A DNA stretch of 64,000 bases, from assembly GCA_008534395.1 (NCBI GenBank), contig SHMQ01000011.1:1-64000 (forward strand), in the 5' to 3' direction. The position numbers and the translations under genes are program-made. This DNA is from Candidatus Acidulodesulfobacterium acidiphilum. GTDB lineage: Bacteria > SZUA-79 > Acidulodesulfobacterales > Acidulodesulfobacteraceae. The number at the start of each line of letters is the position of its first letter. The first letter of the stretch is position 1. Of this stretch, positions 17,733-26,684 are shown in pieces. Below the pieces are notes generated by a model. That model saw nothing but the letters and a program-made list of their open reading frames with translations. It ran no database searches and was not told where the DNA came from.

Positions 17733-19111
17733 TATTTTTTTTGCCTGTTGTAAATATTGTTCGCTTTGACTTTATCGTTTAAGTCGTCGATAGTTTTTAT
17801 TACCTGATTTTTGTAGCCTATCAACTTGTCGGCTAAGCTATTTGCTTTATCCGTGTCTTTTGCGTTTAAAGCGTCGATTAGAGCTTTTCCGGTTTCGTGG
17901 ACTTTCGGATGGATCTGCCCTAATTCTATAAATTCTTTATAATCTCCGTATTTCTGTCTGCCTATGCCGTCGTACCACTTGCCGAGCCTGCACTGATGAT
18001 GGTCGGTTAATTCTGAACTGCTTAAAGATATCTGTTTATTAGAAAGTGCGTCCAACACTCTTGTGACCCACAATAAATGGTCCGCCTTTACTATGTTTAA
18101 AAGCATGCAGTCAAATTTCCAATCCGAAAAGGTTTTTAACGAATTAGACTGTTCTTTAATTATCTTATCGAAATAGGAACCGATGGTGTCGAAGGTATTT
18201 TGTATTTCTTCCATGCCCGAGGACAGAGATGAAAGATTATTGGCCATTTCCGCGGCGACCTGGGACTGTTCTTCCGCCGCGGTAGCGATATACGTTACCT
18301 GTTCGCTCGTCTGGGTAGCGGCTTTATCGGCTATCGACATAACGTTCGTTACGACGTCCAAAGATTCCTGCGAGTTCTTAAGGTGAGAAAGCCCTTCATT
18401 GACTTTAATTTCTACTTCTTTAGACTGTCCGCCTATGTCCTGGGTAACCTGTTCTATCTCTTTTGCCGCCTGAGCGGATTTTTCCGCCAGAGTCCTTACT
18501 TCGTCGGCTACTACCGCAAATCCTCTGCCGTGTTCACCTGCCCTTGCCGCTTCTATCGCGGCGTTTAAAGAAAGAAGATTCGTCTGCGCCGCGATTTCTT
18601 TTACTTTATCGGTAAGTTCGACTATTTTCTGCGTCCTTGTTACAAATTGATTTATGGATTCCCCCATAGTTTTAACGGCCTGTTCGACCTGCTCCATTCT
18701 TGAAACAAGTTCTTCTAACGCCGCCGAGCCTTCTTTGGTTTTTTTAACGGTATCTCCGGCTTCTCCCGCCGCCGCCTGCGCGTTTTTGGCTATTTCCTTC
18801 GCCGTGGAAGACATTTCTTCCGTTGCGGCAGCCACGCTGGTTATCCTTTGAACCGCCGTTTCTATCTCGCCTCTGAAAACCCCCGCATTCTTTTTGGTAT
18901 CTATGGTGATTTCCATTATATCTACCTGGTCGGAAGCAAGGGATAATATTCTGTTTCTCCACTCGTTGACTAAAGATAACGCCGGAAAAGAAGCGTCGAA
19001 CAGTCTAGTATCCGACTTTTGAACTTTTTCCAATTCGTCGTCGTTGTCGGTTAAGGCGGAATTCATTACGCTATAGCAACTTTTGTTATTTAACTTGTTG
19101 AGTAATCCCAT
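17732..19111 (-). CDS. soluble methyl-accepting chemotaxis protein with C-terminal CZB domain
   Basis: 459 residues with no transmembrane segment. Residues about 60-325 are the MCP signalling coiled coil with the conserved hairpin tip around [19 protein letters not shown] (about 180) and [19 protein letters not shown]. Residues about 345-450 form a CZB (zinc-binding) domain: HLLW, a Cys in [10 protein letters not shown] and a later HPKVH supply the usual His/Cys ligands. CZB domains sense zinc or oxidants such as hypochlorous acid in other bacteria. There is no separate ligand-binding domain, so CZB is probably the sensor. It would signal to CheA/CheW outside the window and pairs with the flagellar genes at the right edge. 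Confidence 0.92.
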   Translation of the reverse strand: MGLLNKLNNKSCYSVMNSALTDNDDELEKVQKSDTRLFDASFPALSLVNEWRNRILSLASDQVDIMEITIDTKKNAGVFRGEIETAVQRITSVAAATEEMSSTAKEIAKNAQAAAGEAGDTVKKTKEGSAALEELVSRMEQVEQAVKTMGESINQFVTRTQKIVELTDKVKEIAAQTNLLSLNAAIEAARAGEHGRGFAVVADEVRTLAEKSAQAAKEIEQVTQDIGGQSKEVEIKVNEGLSHLKNSQESLDVVTNVMSIADKAATQTSEQVTYIATAAEEQSQVAAEMANNLSSLSSGMEEIQNTFDTIGSYFDKIIKEQSNSLKTFSDWKFDCMLLNIVKADHLLWVTRVLDALSNKQISLSSSELTDHHQCRLGKWYDGIGRQKYGDYKEFIELGQIHPKVHETGKALIDALNAKDTDKANSLADKLIGYKNQVIKTIDDLNDKVKANNIYNRQKK

Positions 19112-19189
19112 GTTTTTTCTTTCCCTAGTTAATTTTTATTGTATTTATTTTTCCGGTATTTAATTAAATCTAGCGACAGCTTATAATTG

Positions 19190-19825
19190 TTAAGAATTAA
19201 GCTGAATTAAATTTTCTATATAACCCCTGTCTTTAGTCATTGCATCGTTTGTAAGCATAGCTTTATAAAGCGCAACCGCTTTTTTGGGTTCTTTTATTTT
19301 AGTATAAACGGCGGCTTCTTCAAGCATGGCATATTCCTGAAGCTTTACGTCGTTTATTTTGGACATGGCGGCAAAATCTGGTATTGCGCTTTTATAATTC
19401 TTTTCCAGCATAGAAACCGTTGCAAGATTACTGTAAGCTAGATAAGTTAAGTTGTCTGAACCAGGTTTTGGATAATATTTGACGTATTTGTTAAAATAAG
19501 ACGACGAATTTTTAAATTTTCCTATTCTCATATAATCTAAACCCGCATAAAAACAAGATATTTTAGCCGCACTGGTTCCTCCGTATTCGCCGCGGAGTTT
19601 TTTTAGGTATGAAATAGATTTTGTAATAGCTGAAGGATTTTTTCCGTCGTAAGACATATAAAGCCTTACGCCTTTCCATAAAAGTTTTGAAGCTTTTTTG
19701 CTTTGCACGCTTTTATAATATCTTATGCCGAAAACGGCGCCGGCTATAAGAATAACCAGTATGAGAACGGCTATTAACGCAATCTTATTTTTAATAAAAA
19801 AGCCTTCCAAATCGATTTTATCCAT
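19190..19825 (-). CDS. membrane-anchored TPR protein (YfgM-like)
   Basis: 211 residues. One N-terminal membrane segment (about 15-33, IALIAVLILVILIAGAVFG) is followed by TPR-like helical repeats: ISCFYAGLDYMRIGKFKNSSSYFNKY, split across about residues 85-110, and LATVSMLEKNYKSAI. The N-in, periplasm-facing anchored TPR layout resembles YfgM, which works with periplasmic folding factors, but similarity is at the architecture level only. It lies between the PHP gene and the MCP gene on the same strand with gaps of 60-80 bases. Confidence 0.65.
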   Translation of the reverse strand: MDKIDLEGFFIKNKIALIAVLILVILIAGAVFGIRYYKSVQSKKASKLLWKGVRLYMSYDGKNPSAITKSISYLKKLRGEYGGTSAAKISCFYAGLDYMRIGKFKNSSSYFNKYVKYYPKPGSDNLTYLAYSNLATVSMLEKNYKSAIPDFAAMSKINDVKLQEYAMLEEAAVYTKIKEPKKAVALYKAMLTNDAMTKDRGYIENLIQLNS

Positions 19826-19885
19826 TAATATTTTCCTTTTTTAATCATTAAAGATAACTAATATTATAAGATAACAAAATAAAAA

Positions 19886-20557
19886 TCAAGCGTTTTTTTT
19901 CAACAAATTCAATGCATTTTCTTTAATTTTTATAAGTTCTTCGGCGGTCAGTCCCGCCCCTAACCCGACCGCATCGTATTCTTTTTCGCTCATTATATCT
20001 GAAGGCGAATGAGTATCGCTTGAAATTATAAGCCCTGCCCCTGTTTTTTTCGCAGTGGCGGCGACGTATCCGTTCGCGAGACAGTGTCCTTTTCTGTACG
20101 ACAACTCTAAATATATTCCGTTTTTCTTTGCCGCAGAAGCTTCCGCTTCGGTAATTAAACCCGGATGCGACAATATGTCTATATCTGCTTTGAGCGCCGC
20201 GGCGTTAGTGCCTTTTTCGACCGGTTCGCTTAAGGTTTCCCCGTGAACAATGATTATTTTTGCTCCGGATTTTCTTGCAAGAATAGCGGCGTCTTTTATA
20301 AGGGCAGGCGGTACGTGGGTAATTTCGACGCCCGGCAGAACTTGAAATTTATTGCCGTTTTTTTTATTGCCGTAAAGAGAATTTATCTTTTCGCATATTT
20401 TTTTTAAGCCTGATAAATTATGCTCTATATTTGAAAAATCGGCATGATCCGTTATCGCTATGCCGTTAAGACCGGCATAAATCGAACGCCTTATTAATTC
20501 GGCAGGAACAAGTTCTCCGTCCGAAAATACCGTGTGCATATGGAAATCTATAATCAT
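19886..20557 (-). CDS. PHP-domain phosphoesterase
   Basis: 223 residues spanning a PHP domain. Metal-binding motifs are visible in order: DFHMHTVFSDG (about 3-13), ITDHADFS (about 35), PGVEITH (about 75), IIVHGE (about 100), LSHPG (about 130) and ISSDTHSPSD (about 178). This fits the trinuclear-metal PHP hydrolases related to histidinol phosphatase and YcdX/TrpH types. The substrate is not predictable from sequence. It lies 83 bases downstream of miaB in the same orientation. Confidence 0.88.
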   Translation of the reverse strand: MIIDFHMHTVFSDGELVPAELIRRSIYAGLNGIAITDHADFSNIEHNLSGLKKICEKINSLYGNKKNGNKFQVLPGVEITHVPPALIKDAAILARKSGAKIIIVHGETLSEPVEKGTNAAALKADIDILSHPGLITEAEASAAKKNGIYLELSYRKGHCLANGYVAATAKKTGAGLIISSDTHSPSDIMSEKEYDAVGLGAGLTAEELIKIKENALNLLKKNA

Positions 20558-20640
20558 ATAATATATTTTATACCTCCGGTTTTGTTTTTATAAAGATATG
20601 CTTGTAATAACGACGAAGATGCCTATTACGGTTGAACTAT

Positions 20641-21834
20641 CTATCGCCCGCAATGACGAAGACTTATTTCTTTGTATTTTTGAAATACCTTTTCAAGCCT
20701 TTCTTTTTTAACCTCCAATAAAATATCGTCGTTAAATTTAGAAGCTTTAGTAAAAGGTCTCGGCGAATATTTGAATGCGAAAATAGAACTAAACTCCGCT
20801 TCTTCTATTAATTTTAATGTATCTTCAAAATCTTCTTCGGTTTCACCCGGAAAACCTACTATTATGTCTGTAGAAATAGAAATATCCGGATGCCCGTTCT
20901 TTAATTTGCGGACGAGTTTTAAATAGTCGGCATTGGTATATCCTCTGTTCATCATTGCAAGTATTTTATCCGAGCCGGATTGAACCGGAAGATGAATTTC
21001 TTTTGTAATTTTATCATTGCCGCAGACCGTGTCTATTAATTTATCGTTGAAATCCTTAGGATGAGATGTTAAAAATTTAATTTTAAAAGACCCTTCTATT
21101 CCGGACGCCGCATTTAATAAAAAACAAAAGTCTTTCTTGCAGTCGTCCGGCGACATGTAAGAATTAACGTTTTGACCTAAAAGAGTAATCTCTGTAGCAC
21201 CTTTATCTATGAGATTTTTAACGGTCTTATATATAATGTCTATAGGAATAGACCTTTCTCTTCCCCGCACGTAAGGCACTATACAGTATGAACAAAAATT
21301 ATTGCACCCTTCCGTTATTTTTACGGATGCGGTTCCGTCGTTTTCCGGCTTTTTGCCGTAAAAATATTCTTCGATTTTTTTGGCGTTTTCTAAATATTCC
21401 TCCGGCCGTTCCGTTAAGGAATAATTTTGGCTTGTTTCGTTTGAACCGCCTGTATCGTTGACGGCTGTATTATTTATAAGTATATCGGGAATGGAAAAAA
21501 TTTCTTCCGGGGCGAAACAGTAATCGAAATATATACTGCCGTTTTGTTCTTTTTTCAGCTTAATCTGTTTAGCAAAACACCCTGCAAGAACTATTTTTTT
21601 ATCGGCATAGTTTTTTTTAAGCCTTCCAAGTTCGGAAATTACTTTATGGTCGGCATTATCCCTTACGCTGCATGTATTGAAAACCACTATGTCGGCGTCT
21701 TCGACCGAGCCGGCTTTTTTAAATCCTTTTTTTACCAGCCCGTTTTCTATTAAATCCGAGTCGTGCACGTTCATCTGACAGCCGTATGTTTTAATGAAAA
21801 ATCTATTATTTGCTTTAATCTTCGACGAGGTCAT
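20641..21834 (-). CDS. miaB: tRNA-2-methylthio-N6-dimethylallyladenosine synthase MiaB, lacking TRAM domain
   Basis: 397 residues. An N-terminal methylthiotransferase domain (KTYGCQMNVHDSD) has cluster cysteines C19, C55 and C86. The radical SAM core carries C177-x3-C181-x2-C184 in GCNNFCSYC, then VPYVRGRERS and LLGQNVNSY. The enzyme adds the methylthio group to i6A37 of tRNAs. The protein stops at KEISLRHCGR, just where the C-terminal TRAM RNA-binding domain should begin; usual length is about 430-450. Only 83 bases separate the stop from the PHP gene, so a frameshifted TRAM cannot be hidden there. The start overlaps the end of the HU gene by 20 bases. Confidence 0.9.
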   Translation of the reverse strand: MTSSKIKANNRFFIKTYGCQMNVHDSDLIENGLVKKGFKKAGSVEDADIVVFNTCSVRDNADHKVISELGRLKKNYADKKIVLAGCFAKQIKLKKEQNGSIYFDYCFAPEEIFSIPDILINNTAVNDTGGSNETSQNYSLTERPEEYLENAKKIEEYFYGKKPENDGTASVKITEGCNNFCSYCIVPYVRGRERSIPIDIIYKTVKNLIDKGATEITLLGQNVNSYMSPDDCKKDFCFLLNAASGIEGSFKIKFLTSHPKDFNDKLIDTVCGNDKITKEIHLPVQSGSDKILAMMNRGYTNADYLKLVRKLKNGHPDISISTDIIVGFPGETEEDFEDTLKLIEEAEFSSIFAFKYSPRPFTKASKFNDDILLEVKKERLEKVFQKYKEISLRHCGR

Positions 21835-22093
21835 TTTTATAAATTTTACTAACTTTAAACTGAGGAACTACTTTTTTATCTACCTCTATTTTTTCTCCGG
21901 TTTTGGGATTTCTGCCGGTATAAGTATCGTATTCCTTAACGAAAAAACTCCCAAATCCCCTGATTTCTATTCTTTTACCCTGAATTAAAGTTTCTTTAAT
22001 TTCATTAATTATAGTATCGATTATTCTGTCAGCCAATTTAATTGGTATATTGTTTTTAGAAGCGAATTTTTCCGTAAATTGAGCTTTATTCAT
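21815..22093 (-). CDS. HU/IHF family DNA-bending protein
   Basis: 92 residues, full length for HU/IHF. It has the dimerising helices (FTEKFASKNNIPIKLADRI), the IEIRGFGSFFV core strand and the DNA-intercalating beta arm with GRNPKTGE. The RIEIRGFGSF/GRNPKTGE combination is closer to IHF-beta than to HU, but subunit assignment from sequence alone is weak. It is a nucleoid protein that bends DNA. First gene of the - strand run HU-miaB-PHP-TPR-MCP-GH57. Confidence 0.92.
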   Translation of the reverse strand: MNKAQFTEKFASKNNIPIKLADRIIDTIINEIKETLIQGKRIEIRGFGSFFVKEYDTYTGRNPKTGEKIEVDKKVVPQFKVSKIYKNDLVED

Positions 22094-22242
22094 TTAATCG
22101 TAACCTCGAAGAGATAATTTAGTTTATAGTTTATTATATTATTATATAATTTTAAATAATTTATTTTATATTTACATTGCAGATACCTTATATTAATCTT
22201 AACTTTAGAATATTTATATATGCGGAATAGTTTTTTAGTTTA

Positions 22243-24567
22243 TCACATAAGAACGTCGGGGTCAACATCTACGACAATTTTTCTAGAAGAAAAACTTTTA
22301 AAGAGATTAGCGTCCATTTTTAAGGCCGATGCGAGTTTATGCAGATTTGCCGCAGGCGGAGGCGATTTTAAAATTAGCTGATACCTGTAGTCGTTATCTA
22401 TTTTCTCTATTGGGCAAGGCGAAGGTCCCAAAATACTTATATTGCCGTTAACGCCGCCGGAAAAATCGCCGGATTTTATTTTTATATCTATAATATTTTC
22501 GATGCTTTTTTTTAGGTTTAAAGCGGTTTCTATCAGAGCGTCGATATTTTTATCGGTTAGTTTCAGGGCAATTATCTTAGAATAAGGCGGATATCCATAT
22601 TCTTTGCGTATATCAAGTTCTTTTTCGTAAAATCCTTTTATATCGTGAGCCGCAGTATATCTTAGCAAGTAGTTATCCGGTATAAAAGTCTGAACGGCTA
22701 TTTTGCCTTTATCCGTTCCCCTGCCGGCTCTTCCGGCTACCTGCGTTAGTATTTGAAAAGCTTTTTCTGCGCTTCTAAAGTCGGGCAGATTAAGCAGGCT
22801 GTCGGCAAAAATTACCACCACGAGACCGACGTCGGGAAAATCATGCCCTTTGGCTATAATTTGCGTGCCTATTAGTATGTCTATTTTCTTATCGTGCATT
22901 TTTTTAAAAATTTCTGCGCCTGTTTTACCTTTTTTTGCGATATCCGAATCTATTCTCTCTATTATTATCCCGTTTTTTTCGCCGTTTAATTCATTTAAGG
23001 TCATGTCTAAGTCTCCGCAGGCATCTTTATATTCGTAAGAACTGCGGGAATAGTTTGAAAATAAAGACTTAACGTGTTCTTCCAATTTTTGTACGCCTAT
23101 GCCGTAAGGTTCTATAGTATCCATGCCGCATTCCGGGCAGAGTTTTGGAACTTTTTCTTTATAGCCGCAATAATGGCATTCTAATATTTCCTGCGATATA
23201 TCGGTATGAATTTCCTTTTTCCTTCCGTCTTTATGTTTATGGTAAACCAAAGATATAGCGCAATTTTTACATAAAAATTGATGTCCGCAAGAAGTGCATA
23301 TTAAAAACGTGGAAAATCCCCTTCTGTTTAGAAACAGCAAAACCTGCTTTCGGGCTAAGATGTTTTCGGTTATTAATTTAATAGTTTCTTCCGATAAAAT
23401 TTTATCTTTAAATTCTTTTTTGGTAAGCGTTTTAAATTCGGATTTTAAATTTATAAGCTGTATATCAGGGAGCGTTTTGCCTTTAACCCTGTTTTTTATA
23501 TAAATATATTCATATTTTTTTAATACGGAGGCATTATAATAAGACTCTAAAGAAGGCGTAGCGGAACCGAGTATGCATACCGAGGAAGTTTTCTTAGCTA
23601 TCATAACCGCAACGTCCCTTGCATTATAAAGAAGACCCGACTGCTGCTTATAAGAACCGTCGTGCTCTTCGTCGATTATTATAAGTCCGGGATTTATTAA
23701 AGGAGAAAAAACTGCCGATCTGGCGCCCAGAATTAGCTTGACGCCGCCGTTCATTATCCTGAAATGGTTTATTAGCTTTTCTTTTCTTGAAATTTTACTG
23801 TGAAATACCGCAAATGCATTTTGTTTTATTAGGTTTTCAAAACGTTTTTTTATAAGATAAATAAACTGGTTCGTTATAAAAATTTCGGGAACGGTAATTA
23901 TAATCTGTTTATTTAAAGACAATACATAATCTATAAGATTGAAATATACTTCGGTTTTACCGCTTGCCGTAACGCCGTGAAGCAGAAAAGTTTTATAAAA
24001 TCCGTTTGATATATATTCTTTTATGAAATTTACGGCGTTTTCCTGGTCTTTAGTAAGTTCGTATTCAGCTTTTGAAAGGAAGCCGTTTACCGGTTGTCTC
24101 TCTGAGTTTAAAATATCGGGATTATTTTCTTTAAGGAGATGCTTTTCCTGTTTTGAAACATCGGCGGGACTTTGATTAAAACTTTCGGCCTCTTCAAAGT
24201 ATTTATCGAGCAGGTCGAATCTTTTTACGTCTATAGACGGCAAAACGGCATCAAAAACGCCGGATATATTTTCGTGATAATATCCGGCTAAAAAATTAAA
24301 AATATCTTTACGCGATTCCGTAAAAAAAGTTGCCTTTGAAATACGCAATACATTTTTTAATTTTATAGGTTTACTATCTTTTACACTTTCCTTTTCTTCA
24401 TCGTCGGTTTTTTTTATTCCGTAAATAAACCCGTAAACGGTTCTGTTTTTTAACTGAACAAGCACTGCCCTGCCGGTTTCCGCTTCGCTATTAAGATCAT
24501 CGGGTATTATATAGGTAAACTTTATATCCGTTCCGCTTTTAGGTATAACAATCTCTGCCGTGGTCAT
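22243..24567 (-). CDS. priA: primosomal replication restart helicase PriA
   Basis: 774 residues. A 3' DNA-binding domain at the N-terminus is followed by a superfamily-2 helicase core with Walker A HGVTASGKTEVY (about 197-208) and the DEEH box in IIIDEEHDGSYKQ (about 298). A zinc-binding insertion has paired Cys motifs (CTSCGH, CKNCA, CHYCGY, CPECG). GTQIIAKGHDFPDV and VAGRAGRG are motifs V and VI. PriA reloads the replisome at stalled forks. Spacing to HU (149 bases) and to the upstream radical SAM gene (209 bases) suggests its own promoter. Confidence 0.95.
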   Translation of the reverse strand: MTTAEIVIPKSGTDIKFTYIIPDDLNSEAETGRAVLVQLKNRTVYGFIYGIKKTDDEEKESVKDSKPIKLKNVLRISKATFFTESRKDIFNFLAGYYHENISGVFDAVLPSIDVKRFDLLDKYFEEAESFNQSPADVSKQEKHLLKENNPDILNSERQPVNGFLSKAEYELTKDQENAVNFIKEYISNGFYKTFLLHGVTASGKTEVYFNLIDYVLSLNKQIIITVPEIFITNQFIYLIKKRFENLIKQNAFAVFHSKISRKEKLINHFRIMNGGVKLILGARSAVFSPLINPGLIIIDEEHDGSYKQQSGLLYNARDVAVMIAKKTSSVCILGSATPSLESYYNASVLKKYEYIYIKNRVKGKTLPDIQLINLKSEFKTLTKKEFKDKILSEETIKLITENILARKQVLLFLNRRGFSTFLICTSCGHQFLCKNCAISLVYHKHKDGRKKEIHTDISQEILECHYCGYKEKVPKLCPECGMDTIEPYGIGVQKLEEHVKSLFSNYSRSSYEYKDACGDLDMTLNELNGEKNGIIIERIDSDIAKKGKTGAEIFKKMHDKKIDILIGTQIIAKGHDFPDVGLVVVIFADSLLNLPDFRSAEKAFQILTQVAGRAGRGTDKGKIAVQTFIPDNYLLRYTAAHDIKGFYEKELDIRKEYGYPPYSKIIALKLTDKNIDALIETALNLKKSIENIIDIKIKSGDFSGGVNGNISILGPSPCPIEKIDNDYRYQLILKSPPPAANLHKLASALKMDANLFKSFSSRKIVVDVDPDVLM

Positions 24568-24621
24568 AGTTTTATATTATAATATAAATGGAAAGAATAT
24601 AAAACTACTTAACCCAACATA

Positions 24622-24712
24622 AGAAAAAGGCGTCAAATTAATTTTACGCAACATCTTTTATCGTTAATTATTTCTTTTTGTATGCGTAAAATAAAATCCG
24701 ACGCCTTTTTCT
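24622..24712. repeat. long palindromic intergenic element, copy A
   Basis: 91 bases with perfect 13-base outer arms (AGAAAAAGGCGTC and its complement) and inner complementary blocks TTTTACGCA / TGCGTAAAA around an AT-rich loop. It is about as long as copy B (28012-28102) and clearly homologous along its whole length. It lies downstream of the radical SAM gene and upstream of priA, and the oligo-T outer ends would let it act as a Rho-independent terminator in either direction. Confidence 0.85.
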
Positions 24713-24776
24713 AAAACATTTTTCTTATCATTATAGTATATTCAAGATGTTTTGTCGTTCTAGTGAAGGATTAAAG

Positions 24777-26234
24777 TTAATTATTATTTATATTTTTCTC
24801 GCTATCTTTATTTTTACCTCCGTTAAGCGGATACAGTTGTTTTCTATAATAATCTTCTTCGTTTAATTCTAATTTTTTGCCGTCGTAGGCAGTGAAATAT
24901 TTACCGTTTCCAAATTCCGTTTCCCATACTTTGTCGGCAATTTTGCCGTAATTTTGGGAGTATTCGTCCATCTTGTCTTTAAGTTCCGTAATTATAGACT
25001 CTCCTCCTTCCTGCGCAGCCTTTGCTCCGCCTTCGGAAACTACTTTTCTTAGTATTTTGGGATGGTCTATTATCATGCATGGACGAAGCCTGTTCTTGAC
25101 CCCCATCTGCTCTTTTCTGATTGATTTAAAATACATGGAGTTTAAAATTTCTTCCATAGATTTATCGAAAATATTGTCTGCGGCAAATTGGGCAAATACG
25201 CAAGGTTCTACTCCGCCGTTCGCGTTTACGTGAAGATATACGCGCCCGCCCGAAAGACAACCGTGGGAAAGTACGCCGTCGTTCCAAAAGTCTGCAACCA
25301 CTATCGGTTTTGTTTCCCTAATTTCTACTACCCTCTTTCTTCTAAAATTGCGCTGTTCCGGCGTAGGCATAAGATTTACGTCGGGTTCGCGTCCAATGGG
25401 TATATAATTAAAATACCAGCCCAGAAATGCTCCCTGTTTAATGTAAAAATCTATAAATTCGTCGCTGACTATTACTTCGTTGTTATAGCGGGTAGCAGTC
25501 GCCGAAAATCCGAACAATACTCCGTTGTCTTTAAGGTTGTTCATAGCGGTTACTACTTTTTTAAAATGCCCCTTACCTCTTCTTTCATCCGTTTCATTCT
25601 CGAACCCTTCGACGCTAATGCACGGAAAAACGTTCCCAAGGTTAGACAATCTTTCCGCCGTTTTACCGTCTATAAGCGAACCGTTTGTATATATCTGAAA
25701 ATAGCAGTCGTTATTTCTTTCCAGTATATCGAACAGGTCTTTTCTTACGAAAGGTTCTCCGCCCGATATAGTATAAAAGAATATGCCGAATTTTTTGCCT
25801 TCGTCGATAATTTCGTTAATTTTTTCAAAAGAAAGTTTATCGCTGCGGGTATAATTGGCGGAATAGCACCCGTAACATTTTAAATTGCAATGCATAGTCG
25901 GACTGATTACGTAAAAGAGGGGCGGATAAAATCCGTTTTTTTCTATAAACGCTTTTCTTCTGTCTCCGCTGAGCAAAAGAAAGTTTGAAATAAAATTATC
26001 CAGTATTCCTTGTTTTACGTTTTTAGATAAATGCGGAAACTTTCTTTTTAATCCGATAAAAATATGGTCGAAAAAAATTTTACCGGCAGGCGCTTCAAAA
26101 TTATTTATTTTATCGGAAAGTTTAATTATAGTTTCGTCGCTTAATTTAGGCAATACATAGTTGCCCGCAAAGTGAAACACGTTTTTTACGACCGAACTTT
26201 TAACCGACTGTTTAAACGAGGCTAATCTCTCCAT
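24777..26234 (-). CDS. radical SAM protein with SPASM-like C-terminus, function unknown
   Basis: 485 residues. The radical SAM cluster is C116-x3-C120-x2-C123 (HCNLKCYGC), with GGEPFVR near residue 160. A SPASM/twitch-like C-terminal region has Cys in HGCLSGGRVYLHV, GVEPCVFAQF and LRPCMII, probably binding an auxiliary [4Fe-4S] cluster. SPASM enzymes usually modify peptides or act as anaerobic maturases. No precursor peptide or sulfatase gene is adjacent, so the substrate is unknown. An N-terminal helical extension of about 100 residues precedes the core. The start has a strong GGAGGGGG just upstream. It is flanked by palindromic element A at its 3' side and by a tRNA gene at its 5' side. Confidence 0.85.
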   Translation of the reverse strand: MERLASFKQSVKSSVVKNVFHFAGNYVLPKLSDETIIKLSDKINNFEAPAGKIFFDHIFIGLKRKFPHLSKNVKQGILDNFISNFLLLSGDRRKAFIEKNGFYPPLFYVISPTMHCNLKCYGCYSANYTRSDKLSFEKINEIIDEGKKFGIFFYTISGGEPFVRKDLFDILERNNDCYFQIYTNGSLIDGKTAERLSNLGNVFPCISVEGFENETDERRGKGHFKKVVTAMNNLKDNGVLFGFSATATRYNNEVIVSDEFIDFYIKQGAFLGWYFNYIPIGREPDVNLMPTPEQRNFRRKRVVEIRETKPIVVADFWNDGVLSHGCLSGGRVYLHVNANGGVEPCVFAQFAADNIFDKSMEEILNSMYFKSIRKEQMGVKNRLRPCMIIDHPKILRKVVSEGGAKAAQEGGESIITELKDKMDEYSQNYGKIADKVWETEFGNGKYFTAYDGKKLELNEEDYYRKQLYPLNGGKNKDSEKNINNN

Positions 26235-26438
26235 TTCCCCCTCCTGATTTAATTATTTAATTGTTCATATTTTATAATTAAACTTTATATATCAATTAAT
26301 TATATTAATTCAAGAAATTATTAAGCGTTTAAAACAGGTAAAATATTTATCGTTTCTAAATAATATTTTATCGCAGGTATTCAAAAAGTCAAGAACGAGG
26401 TTGCAATTTTAATTTTTTTTTGGGATAATTATTAAATA

Positions 26439-26503
26439 CGGTGACAGAATTCAATTCTGTTACCGTCACAAATTGAAAGTGACAGAATTCAATTCTGTTA
26501 CCG
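26439..26503. repeat. two tandem palindromes upstream of tRNA-Ala
   Basis: Two direct copies (period 38 bases) of GTGACAGAATTCAATTCTGT followed by TACCGT. Each copy is itself a near-perfect palindrome centred on a C; copy 1 spans 26439-26465 with 13-base arms. The spacer also allows GTCAC/GTGAC pairing between copies. They end 18 bases before the tRNA. The remaining sequence from 26235 to 26438 is AT-rich and shows nothing else I can support. Confidence 0.85.
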
Positions 26504-26521
26504 TTATGAATTGTTAAAAGT

Positions 26522-26597
26522 GGGGGGTTAGCTCAGTTGGTAGAGCGATGCCTTCGCATGGCATAGGCCAGGGGTTCGAATCCCCTATCCTCCACCA
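26522..26597 (+). tRNA. tRNA-Ala (anticodon CGC)
   Basis: A 76-base cloverleaf. Acceptor GGGGGGT pairs with ATCCTCC, including the G3-U70 wobble that specifies alanine. D arm GCTC/GAGC; anticodon stem ATGCC/GGCAT with loop TTCGCAT giving anticodon CGC; T arm AGGGG-TTCGAAT-CCCCT; discriminator A and an encoded CCA end. It reads codon GCG. It is on the + strand between two - strand genes. Confidence 0.97.
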
Positions 26598-26684
26598 ATT
26601 ATTTTTACATAATTAGTTATTGCAAATTATTTAGCAAAGGTCATTACCGGTAATATTTCTTCCAATCTTTAAAATCTAAATACT

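Noticed and set aside
20558-20640. Frameshifted TRAM domain of MiaB
   Set aside because: The 83-base gap is too short for the roughly 60-residue domain and no frame gives TRAM-like sequence.
25188-25883. 231-residue open frame on the + strand
   Set aside because: It lies wholly antisense to the radical SAM/SPASM gene, which has clear motifs. It has no recognisable motif and no ribosome-binding site, so it is a shadow frame.
26439-26503. Possible CRISPR array
   Set aside because: Only two repeat units, with a very short intervening segment and self-palindromic repeats; no cas genes in the window.
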